Notes: generated from the letters alone by a model not told the origin. A stretch of 64,000 nucleotides of DNA from Pseudosporangium ferrugineum (GCF_003002065.1 NZ_PVZG01000006.1:62001-126000); one strand, 5' to 3'; positions 49,033 to 57,735 are shown, counted from the stretch's first letter. Numbers and translations are program-made.

Positions 49033-49655
49033 CGCGGCATCCGCAGCCACGACACGAGCCCGGCGACGAGCATCCCGCCGCCGCCGAGGACGGCCACGAC
49101 CAGCGCGTGCCAGCCCGGCCCGAGAATGACGCCCACCGCGTTGACGACGCTGAGGAAGGCGCCGAGGAAGAACATCGAGCGGTCGTTCCAGACGGCGCCG
49201 CCGGCCATGTGCAGCGCCCCGGTGAGGCCGGTGAGGCTGCCGGCCCAGATCAGGTTGGCGAGGCCGTCGGGGAGCTGGTCGCCGAGCCGGCTCAGCACCG
49301 TGATCATGCCGGAGAAGGCGAAGGCCCAGGTCAGCCCGTACATCGTGCCCTGGCGGGCGGTCAGGCCGGTGACCTGGCGGGAGGCGCGGGCGCCGACGAT
49401 GCCGCTGATGAGGCCCGCGGCGAACATCAGCGCGAGCAGCACCACGCTGGGCAGCCACCGGGGCATGGCGACGTAGACCCGGTCGTCCGGGCCGTAGCGC
49501 AGGAAGAACACCGTGAAGCCGAGGAGCCACGCGACGCCCCACGGCCACAGGAGCAGGCGCGGGTCGGGCATGATCCGGCGGACGGTGGCGGCGCGCTCCC
49601 GCTGGATGATCCGCAGGGACTCGGCCGGGTCGAGCGGGGGCTGGTCTTCGGTCAT
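49029..49655 (-). CDS. Multi-spanning membrane protein, first gene of exporter operon
   Basis: A 208-residue protein with a cytoplasmic N-terminus (D-P-A-E-S-L-R-I-I-Q-R-E-R) and five or six hydrophobic helices. No family is recognised; such proteins often lead operons of winged-helix regulator plus ABC-2 exporter. The ATG at 49655 has no ribosome site but lies seven bases after TAAAGT, a -10-like box, so the message may be leaderless. The frame continues upstream only as a shadow. Confidence 0.8.
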   Translation of the reverse strand: MTEDQPPLDPAESLRIIQRERAATVRRIMPDPRLLLWPWGVAWLLGFTVFFLRYGPDDRVYVAMPRWLPSVVLLALMFAAGLISGIVGARASRQVTGLTARQGTMYGLTWAFAFSGMITVLSRLGDQLPDGLANLIWAGSLTGLTGALHMAGGAVWNDRSMFFLGAFLSVVNAVGVILGPGWHALVVAVLGGGGMLVAGLVSWLRMPR

Positions 49656-49661
49656 GCAAAG

Positions 49662-49703
49662 AACTTTACCGCACAAAGTCAAAGAAGTTTGTGCCATAAA
49701 GTT
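49662..49703. promoter_or_regulatory. 42-bp inverted repeat between divergent operons
   Basis: The arms AACTTTACCGCACAAA (49662-49677) and TTTGTGCCATAAAGTT (49688-49703) match as inverted repeats at 14 of 16 positions around a ten-base centre. Each arm carries TAAAGT, a -10-like box, on opposite strands, so the site overlaps both divergent promoters. It is probably the operator of the winged-helix regulator at 48676. The region is strikingly AT-rich compared with its surroundings. Confidence 0.72.
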
Positions 49704-49731
49704 GACGGGGATTCCGCTAGCATCGCCGACC

Positions 49732-50154
49732 ATGGGGGAAGTCGTGCTGCGGGCCGCCGAGTCGCGCGAACTGGGTGCCGTCCTGCGCTTCTGGCTCACC
49801 GCCGCGGAGAACGCGAGCCGCCCCGCCGACACCCCGGCCGCCGTCGCGGCGCTGCACCTGCGCGACCCGGACGCGCTCATCCTCGCCCTCGACGGCGACG
49901 AGATCGTCGGCACGGTCATCGCCGGCTGGGACGGCTGGCGCTGCCACCTCTACCGCCTCGCCGTCGCGCCCGCCCGGCGCCGCGCGGGCATCGGCCGGGC
50001 CCTGGTCGACGCCGCGGAGCAGCGCTGCCGTGCCCTCGGCGGCACCCGCATGGACGCCATGGTCCTCGACGACAACGAGGCCGCCCACGCCATCTGGGCG
50101 GCCCGCGGCTACCGCCGCCAGGACGACTGGTCCCGCTGGATCAAGCAGTTCTAG
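49732..50154 (+). CDS. GNAT-family N-acetyltransferase
   Basis: A 140-residue acetyltransferase. The acetyl-CoA-binding motif is L-A-V-A-P-A-R-R-R-A-G-I-G-R-A-L-V-D-A (about 77-95), and the C-terminal N-E-A-A-H-A-I-W-A-A-R-G-Y is typical. The ATG at 49732 is divergent from the exporter operon and may share its inverted-repeat operator. The 3' end overlaps the convergent helR by four bases. Substrate unknown. Confidence 0.9.
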   Translation: MGEVVLRAAESRELGAVLRFWLTAAENASRPADTPAAVAALHLRDPDALILALDGDEIVGTVIAGWDGWRCHLYRLAVAPARRRAGIGRALVDAAEQRCRALGGTRMDAMVLDDNEAAHAIWAARGYRRQDDWSRWIKQF

Positions 50155-52175
50155 CCGGCGAGCGCCTCGGGGAGCGGCGCCGAGTGGATCACCGAGAGGC
50201 GGGAGACCGCGCGGGTGAGCACCACGTACAGCCGGTGCAGGCCGCGCGGCTCGGCGGCCACGATCTCCGCGGGCTCGACGACGATGACATGGTCGTACTC
50301 GAGGCCCTTGACGATCGTGGCGGGCACCACCGTGACGCGCGCCCCGGAATCGACGTCGTCCGGGGTCGCGGCCTCCAGGCCGGCCGCGGCGAGGTGCCGG
50401 CGCAGGCGCTCGACCGCCGGGTCCGCCGCGATGACCGCCACCGAACCCTCGTGCTCCAGCGCCGCCGTCACCTCCACCAGCGTCGCGGCGTCCACCTCGG
50501 CCGCGTCGGCCAGCGCCACGATCGCCAGGTCGCCGTCGCGGCGCAGGGAAACCGCCTCGGGCACGTCCACGCCGAGCGCCGGCAGCAGGCGGTTGGCCAG
50601 GGCCACGACCGCCGCCGGTACGCGGAAGCCGACGGTCAGCGGCACCACGGCCGCGTCCGGCTTGCCCAGGTGCGCCAGGGTGTCCTTCCAGTGCGCGGCG
50701 GCCCAGGGCGCGGTGCCCTGCGCGAGGTCGCCCAGCAGCGTGATCGAACCGTGCTCGCTGCGCCGCGCGATCGCCCGCGCCTGCATCGGGGAGAGATCCT
50801 GAGCCTCGTCCACCACCACGTGCCCGAAGCTCGACTCGCGCTCCAGCACGCCGGCCGCCTCGTCGAGGAGCAGCAGGTCGGCGGCGCTGAACCGGGCCGA
50901 CTTCACGGACTTCGGCGCCTTCTCCCACAGCAGCGCCGCCTGTTCCCCGGCGCTGAGCACACCCTCGGCCGACCGGGCCAGCAACTCCGCGTCGGTCAGC
51001 AGCGATACGACGACGGCCTCAGGGGTGAGCGCCGGCCACGCCCGGTCGAGGAACTCCCGCACCGGCGCGACCTTGGCCATCCGGCGCAGCCAGCCCTCGG
51101 ACGGCGAGTTGCCGGTCCGGTACTCCGACTGGCGCTGCAACAGCCCGACCACCCGGGCCAGGACCCGATCCCGGCCCACCGTGTACGGGAGACCCTCGCG
51201 TCGCGCCTCGTCGACGATCCGGCGCAGCGGTTCCGCGTCGATGCGCCACCGGTACGAGCCGTCCGACACCATGATCGGCTCGGTGGGCTTGACCAGCCGG
51301 TCCCACACCGCGCGGCGGATCACGGCGGCCATCCGTACGTCGTGCTTGAGCAGCACCGCCGCGTCGGTGTCCCGGCCCTTCACCGGCACGCGGGCGATCA
51401 GCTCGTCCACCGTGGACTGCTGCACCTCCACCTCGCCCAGCGCCGGCAGCACCGCCGAGATGTACGAGAGGAACGCGGTGTTCGGGCCCACGATCAGCAC
51501 GCCGGAGCGCCGGAGCCGTTCGCGGTGCACGTACAGGAGGTAGGCGGCCCGGTGCAGCCCCACCGCGGTCTTGCCGGTCCCGGGCGCGCCCTGCACGCAG
51601 ATCGACTGGTCGAGCTCGGCCCGGACCAGCTCGTCCTGCTCCGGCTGGATGGTCGCGACGATGTCCCGCATCGGGCCCACGCGCGGCCGCTCGATCTCGG
51701 CGGTCAGGATCCGGCTGCTCGTGCCGAGCTCCTCGCCGCGGTCCAGGTGCTCGTCCTCGAAGCTGGTCAGCTCGCCCCGGACGAACCCGAACCGCCGCCG
51801 CGTCGACACGCCCTGCGGGTCCCGCACGCTGGCCCGGTAGAACGACTGCGACAGCGGCGCCCGCCAGTCGAGCACCATCGGCTCCCCGGCGTCGTCGGTG
51901 ACGTGCCGCCGCCCGATGTGGTACGCCGCCTCCTCGATCGCCAGCTTGCCGAAGAACAGCGGGGTGGACGGGTCGTCGGCCAGCTCGGCGACCCGCCGCG
52001 ACAGGGTCCGGCCGAGCGTCTCCGCGGCGAAGGAGTCGCCGGCGACGTCGGCGGAGGAGGAGAAGAGCGACTCGGCCCGGCCGCGCATCCGGCCCAGGGC
52101 GGCGCGGGAGTCGGCGAGATGCCGGCGCTCCGCGGCCAGGTCGTCGTCGAGATCGAGGGGGGCAGGCAGCGTCAT
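50151..52175 (-). CDS. helR: HelR/HelD-like superfamily I ATPase that recycles RNA polymerase
   Basis: A 674-residue UvrD-like motor protein. A helical N-terminal arm (about 1-150, E-R-R-H-L-A-D-S-R-A-A-L) replaces normal helicase additions, as in HelD proteins. Walker A is G-A-P-G-T-G-K-T (K202), Walker B V-V-D-E-A-Q-D-L-S, with late motifs V-G-F-R-V and Y-V-V-L-T-R-A. Actinobacterial HelR removes stalled or rifamycin-bound RNA polymerase and gives rifamycin tolerance. No rifamycin-associated element was found upstream, so induction by rifampicin is not shown. Distinguishing HelR from general HelD needs alignment. Confidence 0.82.
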   Translation of the reverse strand: MTLPAPLDLDDDLAAERRHLADSRAALGRMRGRAESLFSSSADVAGDSFAAETLGRTLSRRVAELADDPSTPLFFGKLAIEEAAYHIGRRHVTDDAGEPMVLDWRAPLSQSFYRASVRDPQGVSTRRRFGFVRGELTSFEDEHLDRGEELGTSSRILTAEIERPRVGPMRDIVATIQPEQDELVRAELDQSICVQGAPGTGKTAVGLHRAAYLLYVHRERLRRSGVLIVGPNTAFLSYISAVLPALGEVEVQQSTVDELIARVPVKGRDTDAAVLLKHDVRMAAVIRRAVWDRLVKPTEPIMVSDGSYRWRIDAEPLRRIVDEARREGLPYTVGRDRVLARVVGLLQRQSEYRTGNSPSEGWLRRMAKVAPVREFLDRAWPALTPEAVVVSLLTDAELLARSAEGVLSAGEQAALLWEKAPKSVKSARFSAADLLLLDEAAGVLERESSFGHVVVDEAQDLSPMQARAIARRSEHGSITLLGDLAQGTAPWAAAHWKDTLAHLGKPDAAVVPLTVGFRVPAAVVALANRLLPALGVDVPEAVSLRRDGDLAIVALADAAEVDAATLVEVTAALEHEGSVAVIAADPAVERLRRHLAAAGLEAATPDDVDSGARVTVVPATIVKGLEYDHVIVVEPAEIVAAEPRGLHRLYVVLTRAVSRLSVIHSAPLPEALAG

Positions 52176-52517
52176 CCGAGGAACCTTTCGGCGTCGGTGG
52201 TGTGGTTCGGCTGACCTGGGCCGCCCGGCGCTCCGTCGAGGTGCGGTGGGTCTGGGTGCGGTGTCGGCTGTGCCCGGTGAAGAAAGCGCGCGGTCCCCGC
52301 GGGCGAGCCCACCAGGGTACGCCGTGGCCCCGCGCCCCACGACCGAATTAACGCGGGATCCTCCAGGGATGGCTGTGCTGGTCGCCGCCGCCCGGCTGGC
52401 GGGCCTGGTCGCGGTGGCGCGTTGCGCGGTGCCCGTACGCCGGGCCGGACGTGAGATAGCTCGCTGCGCCCCCGTACGGACGCCACCTACCGTGCCCGCC
52501 GGGGATAGCGTCGGGGC
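52176..52517. other. Divergent intergenic region between helR and mqnA
   Basis: This 342-bp gap contains no convincing gene. TAGCGT (52506-52511), six bases before the mqnA ATG, has TANNNT form and suggests a leaderless mqnA transcript. I looked for the rifamycin-associated element near helR and saw none. An AT-richer patch (GAATTAACGC near 52344) may belong to the helR promoter. Confidence 0.4.
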
Positions 52518-53372
52518 ATGAGCGACGACGCAGTCCAGCGCCCCCGGGTCGGGCACATCCAGTTCCTCAACTGCCTGCCCATCTACTGGGGCCTGATGCG
52601 TTCCGGCGCGCTGCTCGACGTCGACCTCTACAAGGACACCCCGGACCGGCTCAACGCCGCCCTCGTCGCGGGCGACCTGGACATCGGCCCGATCTCGCTG
52701 GTCGAATACCTCCGGCACGCCGACGAGCTGCTGCTCCTGCCCAACCTCGCGGTCGGCAGCGACGGCCCGGTGCTCTCGGTCAACCTCGTCTCCACCCGGC
52801 CCCTCGCCGAGCTCGACGGGCGCCCGGTCGCGCTCGGCTCGACGTCGCGCACCGGCGTGCTGCTCGCCCAGATGCTGCTCGCCGACCGGTACGGCGCCGA
52901 CCCCGAATACTTCCGCTGCCCGCCGGAGCTCAACCAGATGCTGCTGGAGGCGGACGCCGGTGTGCTGATCGGCGACCCGGCCCTGCGCGCCCTCTACGAG
53001 GCCCCCGCGCTCGGCCTCGAGGTGACCGACCTGGCCGAGGCGTGGAAGGAGTGGACCGGGCTGCCGATGGTCTTCGCCGTCTGGGCGGTCCGCAAGGACT
53101 TCGCCGCCGCCCAGCCGGGCATGGTCAAGGAGGTCCACGAGGCGTTCCAGCGCTCCCGTGACCTGTGCCTGGGCGAGCTCGACGAGGTCGCCGGGGCGGC
53201 CGCCCGCTGGGAGCCGTTCGACGCCGAAACCCTCGCCACGTACTTCCGGGCGCTCGACTTCTCGCTGGGAGAACGGCAGGTCGCCGGGGTGCGCGAGTTC
53301 GCCCGCCGGGCCGCCGAGCGGGGCGAGGCGCCGCCGCTGCCGGCCGACGGTCCGATCTTCGCCCAGGTATAG
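52518..53372 (+). CDS. mqnA: Chorismate dehydratase, first step of futalosine menaquinone pathway
   Basis: A 284-residue MqnA that dehydrates chorismate to 3-[(1-carboxyvinyl)oxy]benzoate, the substrate of MqnE. It has the periplasmic-binding-protein-like fold with hallmark V-G-H-I-Q-F-L-N-C-L-P-I-Y-W-G, D-I-G-P-I-S-L-V-E-Y and S-T-S-R-T-G-V. The product is used by mqnE at 38096. Length is normal and no signal peptide is present. It is followed closely by a surface-protein gene on the same strand, with 89 bases between. Confidence 0.95.
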   Translation: MSDDAVQRPRVGHIQFLNCLPIYWGLMRSGALLDVDLYKDTPDRLNAALVAGDLDIGPISLVEYLRHADELLLLPNLAVGSDGPVLSVNLVSTRPLAELDGRPVALGSTSRTGVLLAQMLLADRYGADPEYFRCPPELNQMLLEADAGVLIGDPALRALYEAPALGLEVTDLAEAWKEWTGLPMVFAVWAVRKDFAAAQPGMVKEVHEAFQRSRDLCLGELDEVAGAAARWEPFDAETLATYFRALDFSLGERQVAGVREFARRAAERGEAPPLPADGPIFAQV

Positions 53373-53461
53373 CCCGCTTTGCGCGCCGGAGGGTGGCGCG
53401 GGCGCCGGGTGGTCCCCTAGTCTTCGCGGGCCTCTCACCCTTGATCACTGAAACGGTGACC

Positions 53462-54964
53462 ATGCGCCTGCACACCCTCCTCGGCCGGCTGGCCCTGCCC
53501 GTGGCCGTCGCCGGCCTCACGACGATCGGCGCGGCGGCTCCCGCGCACGCCGCTCCGGAGCCGGCGTTCCCCGAGGTCGAGGTCTTCATCCCGGACCGCA
53601 TCGTCACCCTCGACGGCCGGTCGAAGACGGTGGAGTTCCAGGTCGTCAACGTGGGCGAGGAGCCGGCCGAGGGCCTGTCCGTCCGGTTCACCGACGACAA
53701 CGGCGCGCCGGTTCCGGCCGCCGTCGGCCTCACCGCCCCGCAGGGCTGCACCGTGGACGCGTGTGCCGTCGGCGACCTCGCGCCCGGCGCGGACAAGTCG
53801 TTCAAGTTCACGGTCACGCCGACCGCGGGGCTGCCGGAGCTGGGCGAGACGCTGTCCATCGCGGTCCGCGGCCCCGGCGGCGACCCGATCAGCGCCGCGC
53901 CGTTCTCGGTGCTGCGTACGGACAAGGGCGTCGACCTGGAGCTGGCCGGCATCAAGGACGTGAAGCTGGCGCCCGGCGGCTCCGCCACGCTGCCGATCAC
54001 GGTGCGCAACGCGGGCAACGAGACCCAGGACGGCGTCGCCGTCATCCTCGCCGGGGAGCCGTTCCTGAGCTTCCCGAACACGTACAGCAACTGCTTCACC
54101 ATCGACGAGCTGTTCGGCGTCGCCTGCGCCTTCGACCAGCCGCTCGGGCCGGACGAGGTCTTCACCGTCTCCGCGGCCACGCCGCTGAAGGTCAAGGTCG
54201 CCGCGGACGCCCCCGGCCCGGCGGACTACTTCATGGGCGCGATCGCCACCGGCCTCGAGGAGGGCTCCGAGCTCGGCGCCCTCGCCGCCGCCAAGCGGGC
54301 CCCGGCCGGCAAGTCCCCGCTCAAGCTCGTGCCGGCCGGCAAGCAGCGTTCCGCCTCGGCCGCCGGCGGCGAGCTGAACCCCTGGGACAACGTCACCTCC
54401 TTCTTCGTCAAGGTGTCCAAGAACCCGGCGGACAGCGTCGCGGTCGGTGCGACCTTCGCCGGCGCGATCGGCGACACCCGTACGGTGAAGGTCGGCGTCC
54501 GCAACGACGGCCCGGCGGCGACCTTCGGCCCGCTCCAGGGCTGGGTGTCCTTCTCCGAGGTGACCATCCCCGCCGGCGTCGAGCTGACGAAGGTCGACCG
54601 GGACTGCATCCCGGCCGAGGACGACCTGTCGATTGGCGGCGACCTCGACGGCGGCCAGGTGAGCGGCCGCGACTACCTCTGCATCGCCGTCCAGAACCTG
54701 AAGCGCGGCGAGCAGGCGCTCTTCTCCTTCACCGGCAGGATCACCGCCGCTTCACCCGCCGGCTCGGTCACCGTCGACGGCGGCCCGCAGGACCCGAAGC
54801 GGTCCAACGACATCGCCAAGATCGAGGTGAAGCTGACCTCCGGCGGCGCGGGCGGCGGCCTCCCCGTCACCGGCGCCCCGACGTCCCTGCTGGCCACCGG
54901 CGGCGCGCTGCTCCTGGCCGCGGGCGTGTTCGCCGTCGTCACCACCCGCCGCCGCACCGCGTAA
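53462..54964 (+). CDS. Secreted LPXTG-anchored surface protein with CARDB-like repeats
   Basis: A 500-residue exported protein. A signal peptide (about 1-31, ending A-P-A-H-A-A) is followed by three Ig-like or CARDB-like beta-sandwich segments (V-E-F-Q-V-V-N-V-G-E-E, L-P-I-T-V-R-N-A-G-N-E, V-K-V-G-V-R-N-D-G-P). The C-terminus is a sortase sorting signal: L-P-V-T-G, a hydrophobic helix and R-R-R-T-A. It should be covalently attached to the cell wall; no sortase gene is in the window. ATG 53462; GTG 53456 is possible. Function unknown. Confidence 0.88.
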   Translation: MRLHTLLGRLALPVAVAGLTTIGAAAPAHAAPEPAFPEVEVFIPDRIVTLDGRSKTVEFQVVNVGEEPAEGLSVRFTDDNGAPVPAAVGLTAPQGCTVDACAVGDLAPGADKSFKFTVTPTAGLPELGETLSIAVRGPGGDPISAAPFSVLRTDKGVDLELAGIKDVKLAPGGSATLPITVRNAGNETQDGVAVILAGEPFLSFPNTYSNCFTIDELFGVACAFDQPLGPDEVFTVSAATPLKVKVAADAPGPADYFMGAIATGLEEGSELGALAAAKRAPAGKSPLKLVPAGKQRSASAAGGELNPWDNVTSFFVKVSKNPADSVAVGATFAGAIGDTRTVKVGVRNDGPAATFGPLQGWVSFSEVTIPAGVELTKVDRDCIPAEDDLSIGGDLDGGQVSGRDYLCIAVQNLKRGEQALFSFTGRITAASPAGSVTVDGGPQDPKRSNDIAKIEVKLTSGGAGGGLPVTGAPTSLLATGGALLLAAGVFAVVTTRRRTA

Positions 54965-55021
54965 CCCCTACCGGGACGCCGTCCCCGCACGCGAGCGTGT
55001 GGGCGCAGGCCTCGACGAGAC

Positions 55022-55083
55022 GTCGCTCAGCGGCGTCCCGTCCACGGCCCTCACCTGTCGCTCAGCAGCGTCCCGTCCACGGC
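55022..55083 (-). repeat. 36-bp tandem duplication across the oxidase stop codon
   Basis: Bases 55022-55047 repeat 55058-55083 almost exactly (GTCGCTCAGCRGCGTCCCGT core) with a 36-base offset. The inner copy encodes the last residues of the hydroxyacid oxidase (V-D-G-T-L-L-S-D); the second lies just past its TGA at 55051-55053. It is another case of repeat formation at a stop codon in this window. Confidence 0.8.
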
Positions 55084-56016
55084 CCCCACCTCGGGAACCC
55101 CGGCCTGCTCCATCGTCCGGGCAAGGTCCTCCCGATAAAGATCCAGCAGCTCCCGTACGCCCTCAGCACCGCCCGTGGCCAACGCCCACAACACGGGCCG
55201 CCCGATCAGCACGGCCCGAGCCCCCAGGGCCAGCGCGGTCAGCACGTCGGCACCGTTGCGAACACCCCCGTCCACCAGCACCGGAACCCGCCCCGCGACG
55301 GCCTCAGCCACCGCCCCGAGAGCATCGGCCGAGGCAACCGCCCGATCCAGCTGGCGTCCCCCATGGTTCGAGACGACCACGCCCGCCGCCCCCGCCTCCA
55401 CGGCAGCGACCGCATCCTCCGCCCGCAGCACCCCCTTGACCAGCACGGGCAGCCCGGAAATCCCCGCCAGCCACCCGATCGCGTCCGGCCCCAGCGCGGG
55501 ATCCTGCCGCCGCTCGACGGGCCGGTTCTCCGGGGCGGCGCTACCGGCCTCCGGCACCGCACTGCGATACACATAGGGAGCATCCGCGGTCAGCACGACG
55601 GCGGACGCCCCCCTCGCGACGGCGTCGCGCACCTGAGCCTCGGTCAACGACCGGTCCCGCAACACATAGGCCTGGAACCACCACCGCTCCGACTCGATGT
55701 CCCGCCCGGCCCGCGACGAATGCACCAGCAACGACCCGGCCGCCGCCACCCCCCGAGCCGTGGCAACCTCCCCCTCCGCATGCGCCAGCGTGTGCAACGC
55801 GGTCGGCCCCACGATCACGGGCGCGGCAAGACGCGTACCCAAAAGCGTGGTCTCGGTACTCACCCGGGAAACATCCTGGAAGAGCCGCGGCCGGAACCGC
55901 CACCGAAGCCACGCGGCCGAAGCCTCGTCCCGGCTGATCCCCTCGCCGGCCCCGGCCCGGTAGTAGTCGAAAACCGCCGGCGGCAGGACGGCCTTCGCCT
56001 TCTCCTCGAGATCCAT
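55051..56016 (-). CDS. FMN-dependent alpha-hydroxyacid oxidase/dehydrogenase
   Basis: A 321-residue member of the glycolate oxidase/lactate dehydrogenase (LldD) superfamily. FMN and substrate residues appear in D-Y-Y-R-A-G-A-G, A-P-V-I-V-G-P-T-A, the catalytic V-S-N-H-G-G-R-Q-L-D and D-G-G-V-R. It is shorter than the usual 350-390 residues, mainly in the mobile loop region. ATG 56016 has AGGAG five bases upstream. The substrate cannot be told; lactate, glycolate or mandelate-type acids are possible. Confidence 0.9.
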   Translation of the reverse strand: MDLEEKAKAVLPPAVFDYYRAGAGEGISRDEASAAWLRWRFRPRLFQDVSRVSTETTLLGTRLAAPVIVGPTALHTLAHAEGEVATARGVAAAGSLLVHSSRAGRDIESERWWFQAYVLRDRSLTEAQVRDAVARGASAVVLTADAPYVYRSAVPEAGSAAPENRPVERRQDPALGPDAIGWLAGISGLPVLVKGVLRAEDAVAAVEAGAAGVVVSNHGGRQLDRAVASADALGAVAEAVAGRVPVLVDGGVRNGADVLTALALGARAVLIGRPVLWALATGGAEGVRELLDLYREDLARTMEQAGVPEVGAVDGTLLSDR

Positions 56017-56474
56017 CCCCACTCCTCATCCCCCCAGCACCCGCGCGGCCCGACCGCCCGCTCTGTCCGTCTTGCTCCCCGCCGGACCTGTCGGCCCCGC
56101 CGGCCGTGCTGCCCTGCCGGTCGTGCTGCGCGGCCGGTCGTGCTGCGCGGCCGGCCCTAATGCACGACCGGCCGTGCGGCCGTGCGGCCCCACCCGCCCT
56201 GCCGCTGTACTGCACGGCGACCCCGCCGTGCCGCCGTGCGGCCCCCTGCCCGGCGGGGCTTGTGGCGCTCGGGCCGCCGGCTGGTCGGCTTCTGCGCCCT
56301 GCGCCCCGCGCCCTGCGGCCCGGCGGCCCCGCGCCTTGCGCCCCGCGCCCCCGCGCCCTGCGCCTTGTGCCCTGCCCCGCGCCCCGCGCCTTGTGCCCTG
56401 CCCCGCGCCCCGCGCCTTGCGCCCCGCGCCCTGTGGCCCGCGCCCTGCGCCCTGCGCCCGCGCCCCGTCCTTGC
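56017..56474. repeat. 458-bp GC-rich repeat-filled spacer
   Basis: No credible gene lies here. 56300-56470, just past the aldo/keto reductase stop on the minus strand, is made of 7-bp steps (GGGCGCA/GGGCGCG/GGGCACA variants) in higher-order copies. 56075-56260 holds repeats of a CCGGTCGTGCTGCGCGG type. Open frames across it are low-complexity Pro/Ala/Arg and not protein-like. Confidence 0.75.
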
Positions 56475-57431
56475 CTAGCCGGCCAGGATGTCGTCGAGGG
56501 CGGCGATGTCGTCGGCGGTCAGTTCCCAGGCGCCCGCCGCGACGTTGGCGCGCACCTGCTCCGGCGTCGTCGCGCCGGCGATCACGCTGGTCACCGCCGG
56601 TCGCGCGGCCAGACCCGCGATCGCCACCTCGAGCAGGGACCGGCCCCGCTCCTTCCCGTACGCCGTCAGCGCCTCGATCCTGTCCCAGTCGGCGCCGTCG
56701 AACCACCGCTTGTGTCGCTCGGTGGCGAGCCGCGTTCCCTCGGCGGGCTTCCGGCCGCGCTGGTACTTGCCGCTCAACAGGCCGCTGTCCAGCGGGAAGA
56801 ACGGCAGCAAGCCGAGGCCGAACGTCTCGCACGCGGGCACCACCTCCGCCTCCACCCCCCGATGCAGCAGGCTGTACTGGTTCTGCGCACTGATGAACGG
56901 GGTGTGCCCGGCGGTCCGCGCGGTCCAGTCGGCGTCGGCGATCTGCCACCCGGCGAAGTTGGAGTTGCCCAGGTAGCGCACCTTGCCGCTACGCACGAGA
57001 TCATCGAGGGCGCTCAGGGTCTCCTCGATCGGGGTGGCCGGATCGGGCTCGTGCATCTGGTAGAGGTCGATGTAGTCAGTCCCGAGCCTCCGCAACGACG
57101 CCTCGGCGGCCCGCACGATGTAGCGCCGAGACCCCCGGGCACCGAAGTCGTTGCCGTTCAGCCCCTCCATGTCCATGCCGAACTTGGTCGCGAGCACCAC
57201 CTCGTCCCGCCGGCCCTTGAGCGCGGTCCCGAGGCACTCCTCGGAACTCCCGTGCGGCGTACCGTAGATGTCGGCGGTGTCGAAAAGCGTGATCCCGGCA
57301 TCGATCGCAGCGTCGACGACGGCCCGGGTGCCGTCGAGATCCAGCTTCCTGCCGAAGTTGTTGCAGCCGATGCCGACAACGGAAACAACCAGGCCGGACG
57401 TGCCGAGGCGGCGGTAGCTCATCTGACTCAT
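56475..57431 (-). CDS. Aldo/keto reductase
   Basis: A 318-residue NADPH-dependent reductase with a complete (beta/alpha)8 barrel. The catalytic tetrad is visible as D and Y in F-D-T-A-D-I-Y-G, K in A-T-K-F-G and H in Y-Q-M-H-E-P-D. The late A-G-A-T-T-P-E-Q-V stretch binds the cofactor phosphate. The N-terminus Y-R-R-L-G-T-S-G-L-V-V-S matches the family. Substrate unknown. It ends in TAG at 56475, with repeats right after. Confidence 0.93.
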   Translation of the reverse strand: MSQMSYRRLGTSGLVVSVVGIGCNNFGRKLDLDGTRAVVDAAIDAGITLFDTADIYGTPHGSSEECLGTALKGRRDEVVLATKFGMDMEGLNGNDFGARGSRRYIVRAAEASLRRLGTDYIDLYQMHEPDPATPIEETLSALDDLVRSGKVRYLGNSNFAGWQIADADWTARTAGHTPFISAQNQYSLLHRGVEAEVVPACETFGLGLLPFFPLDSGLLSGKYQRGRKPAEGTRLATERHKRWFDGADWDRIEALTAYGKERGRSLLEVAIAGLAARPAVTSVIAGATTPEQVRANVAAGAWELTADDIAALDDILAG

Positions 57432-57555
57432 GCCCCGACCCTATGCCGCGGAGATCCGAGGCAGGGACGGCTGTCCACACCACGCGTTTGCCCGCGCGCT
57501 GTTCCCCGGATTGTGGAAAACGTCCAACCGCGCGGCGAGCGCGCATGGATCGCCG

Positions 57556-57625
57556 CGCGGCTCTGCGCCGCCCGCCCCACGCGGCTCCGCGCCGCCCGCT
57601 CCACGCGGCTCTGCGCCGCCGCCCC
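57556..57625. repeat. 24-bp tandem repeat x 3 in the divergent intergenic region
   Basis: Three copies of a 24-bp unit start at 57556, 57580 and 57604 (core CGCGGCTCYGCGCCGCC), each able to form a small GCGGC/GCCGC hairpin. The whole 464-bp gap 57432-57895 between the reductase and the glucanase otherwise holds the glucanase promoter and operator, and no gene. Confidence 0.8.
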
Positions 57626-57735
57626 GCCCCGCCCCGCTTCGTAGCGCGCTCCCCACCCTCCGGACTCACGGCGTTTGGCCCCGTTCTGGGGAGGGTTCAG
57701 CTGGACTGCCCGGCTTATGCATCAGCTGTTGTCTA

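Noticed and set aside
52176..52517. Rifamycin-associated element upstream of helR
   Set aside because: No copy of the element's inverted-repeat core is visible in the gap.
51898..52521. Rightward open frame overlapping the helR start
   Set aside because: It is a shadow of helR in its first half, is Arg/Ser-rich and has no ribosome site.
56017..56474. Short GC-rich open frames between the oxidase and reductase genes
   Set aside because: The translations are Pro/Ala/Arg repeats in every frame, as expected from the heptamer-like DNA repeats, without start sites or protein-like composition.
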